Source of the DNA: Spirochaetia bacterium
Lineage (GTDB): Bacteria > Spirochaetota > Spirochaetia > Treponematales > Treponemataceae
Length of the DNA: 28,681 bases
Assembly: GCA_900770075.1 (NCBI GenBank)
Contig: CAAGIZ010000002.1
Span: forward strand, 1-28,681
Reading direction: 5' to 3'
Shown here piece by piece: positions 23,990 to 28,681 of this stretch. The notes beneath the pieces were generated by a model. That model had not been told where the DNA came from. It worked only from the letters and a program-made list of their open reading frames with translations, and ran no database searches. Positions within the stretch are counted from its first letter, which is position 1. Each line of letters starts with the position of its first letter. The translations under genes were made by a program, and so were the position numbers.

Positions 23990-24049
23990 AGCAAGAAACG
24001 GAGTCCCCGGGCATCTGTTTTTGCGCCGTTTAACCTGTCTTTTCAATGC

Positions 24050-24104
24050 TGTTTTACGGTTTTTCCAGCCAGATTTCAAAATCTTTAAAAAAGGCCGTAA
24101 AACA
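24050..24104 (+). terminator. Hairpin downstream of sdaAA, possible terminator
   Basis: TGTTTTACGG (24050-24059) pairs with CCGTAAAACA (24095-24104), and a smaller stem AGATTT/AAATCT sits inside. There is no clean T run after it, so it is a weak terminator candidate. A second small stem GCGTC-aatcct-GACGC followed by GTCTTTT lies at 24157-24179. Confidence 0.4.
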
Positions 24105-24181
24105 CTCCTCTTTACATGTCCGACATATTACTCAAAAAACAAAAACAAACCCGTCTGCGTCAATCCTGACGCGTCTTTTAC

Positions 24182-24301
24182 TTACACATATTTTTTATAT
24201 GTAAACATATATTTTTTATGCGTTTACATATATATTTTATATGTTGTTTTATAACATTTTTACACATACTTTTTATATGTTTACATATATATTTTTTATA
24301 G
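24182..24301 (+). repeat. AT-rich ~21-bp direct repeats, candidate partition site
   Basis: Five units start at 24182, 24202, 24223, 24259 and 24280. Each begins TTTACAtATAT (or a close variant) and ends TTTTATATG or a variant, so the spacing is one or two DNA turns. Two further diverged copies follow to about 24355. Tandem repeats directly upstream of a small parA gene are the usual place of a type Ib plasmid centromere. They could also bind a repressor of the par promoter. Confidence 0.6.
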
Positions 24302-24328
24302 TTTCATATATTACATATAAAAAAACAC

Positions 24329-24357
24329 TTGTTTTTTCATATAAAAAAACATATAAT
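24329..24357 (+). promoter_or_regulatory. parA promoter
   Basis: TTGTTT (24329-24334), 17-base spacer, TATAAT (24352-24357). It lies just after the AT-rich repeats and 47 bases before the parA ATG, so a factor bound to the repeats could control it. Confidence 0.6.
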
Positions 24358-24403
24358 CTAAAAGGTCTTAAAAACTGCATTTTTTTCAAGACGAGGAATT
24401 TTT

Positions 24404-25153
24404 ATGAAGCGTATTTGTGTTGCCATCCAGAAAGGTGGCGTAGGAAAAACCACCGTAAGCGTAAATCTTGCGGCAGAACTTGCAAAATCAAAAAAGGTAG
24501 TTCTCATCGATGCCGACCCTCAGGGCAACAGCACCAGTTCCCTTGTGGAAAGTTTTGAACACGAACTGGCAGACATCCTTTACGGAAACGTTGCCGTAGA
24601 CGAAGCCGTATGCAAGACAGACATCGAAAACCTCTTCATTATTCCTACGGCTGCAATAGACGAAAAAGGCAGCAACCAGCTTAAAAAGTACAGGGCAAAC
24701 GAAGCGTCTTCAAACCCCTTTGCATTTGCCGACATAACGGAGGCTCTGGCAGAACAGGGCTTCGATTACTGCATTTTCGACACCTCACCAAACTTCGACG
24801 ACTTTGAAGAAAACATCATGGCGGCAGCAGACGAAACCCTTGCAGTAGTCATGCCGGACATTTTTTCGCAGGACGGACTTCAGATTTTCGAAAACAACCT
24901 TCAGAATTTCAAAAAACGCAAGCGTGTAAACAACCCGGTTTTTAAGACTTTCGTCTTTAATGCCGTAAACCTTTCCACAAAAATGGCAAAGGACATTCTG
25001 GCTCAGCTGGCTTCCAGCGAACTCAACTACGTTACCGTTCCTCAGGATCAGAATTTCAGAAAAGCCCAGGGCGTAAGAAAAACCATCCAGCAATTTGGGG
25101 CAAAACCCGAAACCATTTCAGCATTTACAAAACTGGCCGCTCTGGTAGAGTAG
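24404..25153 (+). CDS. parA: ParA-type partition ATPase
   Basis: 249 residues. The deviant Walker A KGGVGKTT (residues 10-17), VVLIDADPQGNSTSSL (Walker A') and FDYCIFDTSPNFDD (Walker B) define the ParA/MinD family. There is no N-terminal helix-turn-helix extension, so it is the short form found in type Ib plasmid systems and chromosomal Soj. ParA-ATP binds nucleoid DNA and positions the plasmid through a centromere-binding partner. The upstream repeats and the small gene 16 bases downstream fit that. It is first in an apparent parA-small gene-repA operon. Confidence 0.9.
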   Translation: MKRICVAIQKGGVGKTTVSVNLAAELAKSKKVVLIDADPQGNSTSSLVESFEHELADILYGNVAVDEAVCKTDIENLFIIPTAAIDEKGSNQLKKYRANEASSNPFAFADITEALAEQGFDYCIFDTSPNFDDFEENIMAAADETLAVVMPDIFSQDGLQIFENNLQNFKKRKRVNNPVFKTFVFNAVNLSTKMAKDILAQLASSELNYVTVPQDQNFRKAQGVRKTIQQFGAKPETISAFTKLAALVE

Positions 25154-25169
25154 GACAGTGGAGAATAAA

Positions 25170-25568
25170 ATGGCAATTTCCATAAAAAAATCATCATCCG
25201 AAAATAAACAGACTGTTACATCATCCCTTTCGCCGGAAGTACAGACCCAGATTACAAACAACCTTAAGCTGGACACTACCGACTACACGGTCCCGGCACA
25301 GCCTTCCGCCACTGCCGGACAATCCGCCCTTAAAGAAACTGTTACATCAGCAGGTTCCCTTCCGCAGGAACAGCCAAAGGGAAAAAGAACGGACGACGTA
25401 GTTCAGCTTAAATTTTCAAAAGGCAAGAGGGCAGAAGCAAAAGCCTTCTATTCAGCCTACGACTTAAAGATGAACGCCGGTTTTGAAATGGCCTACGAAT
25501 TCCTCAAGGAAGAAGTTACAGCCGGCAGGGTAAAGCTTTCAAAAAGCGGAATTCAGAGAATAAACTAA
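25170..25568 (+). CDS. Small ParB-position protein, family not recognised
   Basis: 132 residues from the ATG at 25170, seven bases after GTGGAG; a GTG at 25158 is less likely because it overlaps that site. Residues ~1-75 are Ser/Thr/Pro/Gln-rich and probably disordered. Residues ~78-132 (VVQLKFSKGKRAEAKAFYSA to the end) are basic and helical. I recognise no family. Its place between parA and repA suggests a centromere-binding adaptor, as in type Ib systems. Two iteron-like sequences lie inside the gene (25205-25220, 25330-25348), which is unusual for coding DNA. Confidence 0.7.
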   Translation: MAISIKKSSSENKQTVTSSLSPEVQTQITNNLKLDTTDYTVPAQPSATAGQSALKETVTSAGSLPQEQPKGKRTDDVVQLKFSKGKRAEAKAFYSAYDLKMNAGFEMAYEFLKEEVTAGRVKLSKSGIQRIN

Positions 25569-25584
25569 ATGGAGAGAAGCAGGC

Positions 25585-25605
25585 TTAAACAGTCTGTTAC
25601 ATAAA
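25585..25605 (+). promoter_or_regulatory. Iteron-like site just upstream of repA
   Basis: TTAAACAGTCTGTTACATAA matches the iterons downstream of repA (CTTAAA...CTGTTAC). It lies 12-32 bases before the repA ATG, where RepA binding would repress its own synthesis. No clear ribosome site is visible before repA, so the leader is unusual. Confidence 0.6.
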
Positions 25606-25616
25606 ACTATATAGCT

Positions 25617-26606
25617 ATGAAACAAGAAACCGAAAAAAATGAACTGGTTCCGGTTTACGAAGACCACAGCCTGGAAGCCCTCTTTGACCTTGTAACTTCC
25701 GGCGAAGAACCAAGATATTTAAGTTACATACCCGGTCTTTTTACTACCGCTTCCTTACCGTTTAAAAACGTAAAAAAAACGGTCTTTACAAGAAAAGGCA
25801 GCCAGGGCCTTACACTTACCCTTACTTCTCCAATAAATGTGCCCTTCGGCCGCTACGGACGGCTTTTGCTCACGGTTTTGACGACCCATGCCGTTCTCTC
25901 AAAAGAAAAAAATGTTCCTGTCATGATTGAATACAATTCACTTTCAGAACTTCTCAAGGAGATGCAGCTTCCAAGACAGCGGGGCAAGGACATAAAAGAA
26001 CAGCTGGACTGCTTTACAAACGCCACCTTTGCCTTTACCCACAAGGAAACATCCCTTAAAAACGGATATCTTTTTAAGGATTTATACGAAGAAGGAAATT
26101 ATCCCAAAAAAGATGTCGAAGTTACCACAAAGACCACCGGTTCCATCCGCTTTACCACGGGGGTTCAGTTTCAGGAAGTAGACGATAAAATTTCCGAAAA
26201 ACGCTACGGTAATTTTAAAATCGTAATTTCTGCGGAATTTGCCGCTTTTTGTCAGAAACATGCCGTTCCCATCGATTACGGAGTTTACAAAAGCATTTCC
26301 AGTGCAGTGGGAAAAGACATTTATGCCTGGCTTGTTTTCCGCAATAACGGACTCAAAGAACCGGTTTTTATTCCGAGGGACAAGCTTGTAGAACAGTTCA
26401 TGCCTGTAGGCGAAAACAAAGACCCGAATACTGTAAACGTAAATTACGCTTTTATCGTAAATCAGTTGAACGAAATCAAAAAAAAGTATTATCCTGAATT
26501 AAAGATTGAATTTGATTCGCAGGGCAGCGGCATTACTCTCTTTAAAAGTCCTACTCCGGTCATAAAAAACGATACCCGTTATGCCCTTATTACTTCTACT
26601 ATTTAA
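25617..26606 (+). CDS. repA: Plasmid-type replication initiator, RepA_C family
   Basis: 329 residues. PFGRYGRLLLTVLTTHAVLS, NSLSELLKEMQLPRQRGK and the C-terminal IDYGVYKSISSAVGKDIYAW followed by LVFRNNG match the RepA_C family (PF04796) of iteron-plasmid initiators: paired winged-helix-type DNA-binding domains. The protein would bind the CTGTTAC iterons on both sides of the gene, open the AT-rich stretch and recruit the host helicase. It follows the small gene by 48 bases with an iteron in between and no strong ribosome site. The stop is followed closely by an inverted iteron pair that also looks like a terminator. Confidence 0.85.
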   Translation: MKQETEKNELVPVYEDHSLEALFDLVTSGEEPRYLSYIPGLFTTASLPFKNVKKTVFTRKGSQGLTLTLTSPINVPFGRYGRLLLTVLTTHAVLSKEKNVPVMIEYNSLSELLKEMQLPRQRGKDIKEQLDCFTNATFAFTHKETSLKNGYLFKDLYEEGNYPKKDVEVTTKTTGSIRFTTGVQFQEVDDKISEKRYGNFKIVISAEFAAFCQKHAVPIDYGVYKSISSAVGKDIYAWLVFRNNGLKEPVFIPRDKLVEQFMPVGENKDPNTVNVNYAFIVNQLNEIKKKYYPELKIEFDSQGSGITLFKSPTPVIKNDTRYALITSTI

Positions 26607-26617
26607 CCTGTGGAATT

Positions 26618-26678
26618 TTAAACAGACTGTAACAGTGTATTTAAGAAAGGTGGTGTAACAGTCTGTTTAAGTTTTTTT
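26618..26678 (+). terminator. repA terminator made of inverted iterons
   Basis: TTAAACAGACTGT (26618-26630) pairs with ACAGTCTGTTTAA (26658-26670), followed by GTTTTTTT. Both arms, read on the minus strand, are iterons (CTGTTAC), so RepA binding and termination would use the same DNA. Confidence 0.65.
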
Positions 26679-26992
26679 CCTTTTTCCACAATTCCACAGG
26701 TTTTACTATTTGGTTTATATTTATTATTTGTTTATTATTTGTAATATAGAAGATTTTAACGCTCTGTTACATTTTCTTAAATGCTCTGTTACTTTAAATT
26801 TCTGCTTTTCTTTTTTCTTCCATATTATACTATGTGATTGCCCTTTTCTCCCGTATTAAATACTCTGTTACTTTCTTTTGGTCTTTTCCACAGCCTCCTG
26901 TGGATGAGTTTAAATGTTCTGTTACACTTTTTCTTAAACACTCTGTTACAAGAATTTTCTCCCCTTAAATACACTGTTACTTTGATTTTTTA

Positions 26993-27130
26993 TTTTTGGG
27001 CGGCTTTTGGCATTTCTGCCAAAACCAGGCTTTCCACTGTTCCGCTACCGCTCCATCCGTGTATCTGCAGTACGACTGCAGATACACGGACGCTTCGCGC
27101 AGTTCCAATCCTTGCCGCAGACAAGATAGG
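26993..27130 (+). repeat. GC-rich interspersed element R10 inside the origin
   Basis: GGGCGGC, hairpin TTTTGGCA-tttc-TGCCAAAA, CCAGGCTTTCC, GTTCCGCTACCGCTCCATC, then a long stem CCGTGTATCTGCAGT-acg-ACTGCAGATACACGG and GACGCTTCGCGCAGTTCC. It has the family's block order with its own second hairpin. It lies between the sixth and seventh iterons, which are 183 bases apart when the others are 22-79 apart. Confidence 0.7.
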
Positions 27131-27163
27131 TGAGTTTTAGTTTTGTCTTAAATGAACTGTTAC

Positions 27164-27417
27164 ATTATTGACGAAAGCATCCTGCAAAAAGCAGTAAAAA
27201 CTTCCATACTTTCCGACACTCATTTGCAACACACCTTCTTGAAAACGGCTACGATTTGAGGACAGTTCAGGAGCTTTTAGGTCACAGCGATGTACGAACG
27301 ACAATGATTTACACACATGTACTGAACAGAGGAGCAAAAGAAGTCGAAAGCCCTCTCGATGGAATTTTAGACGGAAACCTTATAACAATGAAATTCTCAA
27401 AAGTTGTGTTAGAATAG
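27164..27417 (+). pseudogene. Integron integrase (intI), C-terminal remnant
   Basis: From 27202 the frame ending in TAG at 27415-27417 reads HTFRHSFATHLLENG, YDLRTVQELLGHSDV, RTTMIYTHVLNRG and ESPLDGIL. This is box II of tyrosine recombinases in the integron-integrase form, with the Arg (HTFRH), the second His/Arg block (GHSDVRTT) and the catalytic Tyr (IYTHV). Upstream, IDESILQKAVKTS, the preceding IntI segment, is in another frame (27164-27202), so ~10 codons are lost and the frame is broken. The N-terminal domain, box I and any start are absent; the gene stops at the edge of the origin. It cannot make an active integrase. Confidence 0.85.
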
Positions 27418-27504
27418 AAAAATAGATAGAAGTTGTAAGGAATTTTATATGGCAAATTGCGGTGTAAAATGATTTATGGCGGATACGGCGAATAAATGTT
27501 ATAT
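27418..27504 (+). other. Candidate attI region and first cassette junction
   Basis: The 80 bases between the integrase stop and GTTATAT (27498-27504) are non-coding. The GTT triplet at 27498-27500 corresponds to the GTTATGT end of the attC at 28549-28555, the point where cassettes join. The exact attI length cannot be set from one copy. Confidence 0.55.
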
Positions 27505-28549
27505 GGACGCCCGCATTGGGGCGCGAAAAGGAGAACAAAATGTTAAAAAATAAAAAAATGATATTATTTTTTATTAATCTTATTCTAGCATTACCTTTAG
27601 TTTTTGGAGAAAAACCAGATCCTATTCCATCAGAATATTCAAAATTCAATGTCTTATCTTATATAGCTAAAGCAGCAGGTACAGAACTGTATTGTCCAGT
27701 AGATGGAAAAATAATCCAAGAAAAAAAATCTGGGAATAAAACGACCATCCTAATATCTTGTGTGCATAGTTATTACTGGAAGGGAAAGAAAGAATCATGT
27801 AACTATGAATTAATAATATATAATATTAAAAATTTTAGTAAAATATCAGAAGTTAAACGTGGAGATATTATCGGCTTAATTGAAAAAGATACAGCCTTAT
27901 TAGGCCGTTGCAAGACAGCAGATCCATATTTAATTCTCAATTCCCGTTTTCCTGCATTAATCTATAAAAAGAATTACTATTATCAGCCAGGATGGTTAAA
28001 TCAAACAACAGATACTCTTTCATATAGACAGGTAACATCATTCGAAGAATGTGTAAATGATTACTATTCAAGATGGAAATCGGAATTAGAGGAAAATGAT
28101 AATAAGCAAAGGTATAATTCATTATTTAATTCTCCAGATCTTGATAGTATCTGTTTCAAAATTAAATTAGAAAAATATCCAGATTCATTAAATAATAAAG
28201 GCAGCTTAGGAATTACTTCTATGTCTTATTTTGGAAAAAATATATGGGAAACATTTACCCTTGTTGATTCAAAATGTGAATACACTCCTGTTTTATGTTG
28301 GCAATATAATTTCAAATCATATTTGGAATCAGAATATAAATTAGGAACAGATTTATATATATATGGAACTTTCTTGGCTTTAGATCATATGGAAAAAAGA
28401 ATAATATTTAATGTAAGGGATTTCTTAATACAATCTGAGGAAGAAAAATATGAAGAAAGACTCAAAAGCATTAAAAATATAAAATAATCGTATAACATGC
28501 GCTTCAAATCGGATGTCGGGTCTGCGCCCGCCACCGTTTAAGCGCATAG
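27499..28549 (+). mobile_element. Complete integron gene cassette
   Basis: Bounded by G|TT junctions at 27498/27499 and 28549/28550, so the circular form would be 1051 bp: a short head, one gene and an attC at its end. The head TTATATGGACGCCCGCATTG and the head of the next cassette (TTATGTGGATTGCCCACACT) are alike and both end GGGGCGC. The content is much more AT-rich than the genes to the left, as expected of an acquired cassette. Confidence 0.75.
27540..28487 (+). CDS. Cassette-encoded exported protein with a degenerate M23-like domain
   Basis: 315 residues from the ATG at 27540, seven bases after AAGGAG. Residues 1-24 form a signal peptide (MILFFINLILALPLVFG). Residues ~44-115 (TELYCPVDGKIIQEKKSGNK, then ELIIYNIKNFSKISEVKRGD, IIGLIEKDT) have the strand pattern of M23/LytM peptidases ('PVDGKI', 'V-x-x-GD-IG'), but the zinc-binding HxxxD and HxH histidines are not visible. 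The rest (~120-315) is unrecognised, rich in Tyr, Asn and Lys. Codon use (TTA, ATA, AAA) differs strongly from the metabolic genes. A periplasmic or surface role is likely; no enzyme activity is claimed. Confidence 0.7.
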   Translation: MLKNKKMILFFINLILALPLVFGEKPDPIPSEYSKFNVLSYIAKAAGTELYCPVDGKIIQEKKSGNKTTILISCVHSYYWKGKKESCNYELIIYNIKNFSKISEVKRGDIIGLIEKDTALLGRCKTADPYLILNSRFPALIYKKNYYYQPGWLNQTTDTLSYRQVTSFEECVNDYYSRWKSELEENDNKQRYNSLFNSPDLDSICFKIKLEKYPDSLNNKGSLGITSMSYFGKNIWETFTLVDSKCEYTPVLCWQYNFKSYLESEYKLGTDLYIYGTFLALDHMEKRIIFNVRDFLIQSEEEKYEERLKSIKNIK

Positions 28550-28555
28550 TTATGT
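28491..28555 (+). other. attC recombination site of the first cassette
   Basis: The outer arms ATAAC-ATGCGCTT (28492-28504) and AAGCGCAT-a-GTTAT (28540-28553) are inverted repeats with one extra base on one side, the asymmetry expected of an attC. The interior CGGATGTCGGG/CTGCGCCCGCC is GC-rich and partly palindromic (L''/L'). The site ends in GTTATGT, the R' core where recombination occurs. The imperfect fold of about 65 bases is as in spirochaete and Vibrio cassettes. Confidence 0.85.
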
Positions 28556-28625
28556 GGATTGCCCACACTGGGGCGCTTTTTATAGAGTGATAGTCTAAAA
28601 GACAAAAATATAGTATATTGAAAGC

Positions 28626-28681
28626 ATGGTAGCACTTGCAGAAACACTTGAAAAAGAACGTATTTCTCATGCAGTTGAAAC
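28626..28681 (+). CDS. Start of a second cassette gene (runs off the window)
   Basis: An ATG at 28626 opens MVALAETLEKERISHAVET and continues past the end. It lies 77 bases after the second cassette junction, consistent with cassette spacing. GAAAG before the ATG is a poor ribosome site. Only 18 codons are visible, too few to name a family. Confidence 0.45.
   Translation, partial: MVALAETLEKERISHAVE

Larger units (their letters stand above)
26618..27163 (+). other. Candidate replication origin (iterons, DnaA boxes, AT-rich stretch)
   Basis: Seven direct copies of (C)TTAAAtr-CTCTGTTAC-wtt have their nine-base core starting at 26762, 26784, 26863, 26917, 26941, 26972 and 27155 (cores vary: CTCTGTTAC, TTCTGTTAC, CACTGTTAC, AACTGTTAC). 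Two inverted copies lie at 26620-26670. DnaA-box-like TTTTCCACA occurs at 26682-26690 and 26884-26892, and TGTGGATGA, the opposite strand, at 26899-26907. Bases 26701-26760 are almost pure AT with repeated TTATTATTTG. This is the layout of an iteron plasmid origin. Short open frames here are not genes. Confidence 0.8.

Noticed and set aside
24182..24355. CRISPR array
   Set aside because: The repeats are contiguous, AT-only and diverged, with no constant-length unique spacers and no cas genes.
26838..27140. 100-residue open frame in the origin region
   Set aside because: It runs through iterons, DnaA-box-like sites and the R10 repeat; hydrophobic start but no ribosome site and no family.
1..28681. 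tRNA or rRNA genes
   Set aside because: No segment with a T-loop GGTTCGA and matching acceptor stem, and no rRNA-like block, was seen by eye; a covariance-model search was not possible.

Overview
The window looks like DNA from a Treponema-type spirochaete of moderate GC content. The evidence is indirect: overall gene content, a spirochaete-style integron whose integrase points the same way as its cassettes, and a dense family of GC-rich interspersed repeats. It carries both a metabolic island and a plasmid-type replication and partition module, so it may come from a large plasmid or chromid, or from a chromosome with an integrated replicon. The window alone cannot separate these.

Layout. Positions 1-2110 are a ragged accessory zone: the 5' part of an AAA-ATPase-like gene, truncated remnants (pyridoxamine-phosphate-oxidase-like, alpha/beta hydrolase, DUF2442-like), and an intact ArsC-like/CoA-binding pair. 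Positions 2226-3005 hold an orphan MetQ-type binding protein. From 12004 down to 3402, on the minus strand, lie an M20D amidohydrolase, a complete urea/amide-type ABC transporter (urtABCDE), a cytidylate-kinase-like protein and an allantoate/N-carbamoyl amidohydrolase-type M20 enzyme. Divergent from these, 12283-15159 encodes a full MetQ-MetN-MetI importer. From 22338 down to 15295, minus strand, lie a KipI-KipA (PxpB-PxpC) fusion, a DUF1445/D-glutamate-cyclase-like protein, a class III aminotransferase, a flavin-nucleotide-binding PPOX protein, an iron-type alcohol dehydrogenase and an omega-amidase-like nitrilase. A two-subunit Fe-S serine dehydratase (22449-23989) is divergent from these.

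Positions 24180-27163 form a replicon module: AT-rich ~21-bp repeats, parA, a small ParB-position gene, a RepA_C-type initiator, and an origin-like region with iterons, DnaA-box-like sites and an AT-rich stretch. It abuts a broken integron integrase (27164-27417), a candidate attI, one complete gene cassette (27499-28549) ending in an attC, and the start of a second cassette.

The metabolic genes read as scavenging of amino-acid nitrogen: uptake of amides/ureides and methionine-like or N-acyl compounds, then hydrolysis of amides, ureides and 5-oxoproline, deamination of serine, and transamination. Two shared palindromes tie the units together. ACCTAGTA-N6-ATAGGT occurs before metQ1 and twice between the M20D gene and metQ2. 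TACATCGTGCACG occurs before the aminotransferase and between the KipI-KipA fusion and the serine dehydratase. About ten GC-rich modular repeats lie between genes, several inside operons, and one interrupts the iteron array.
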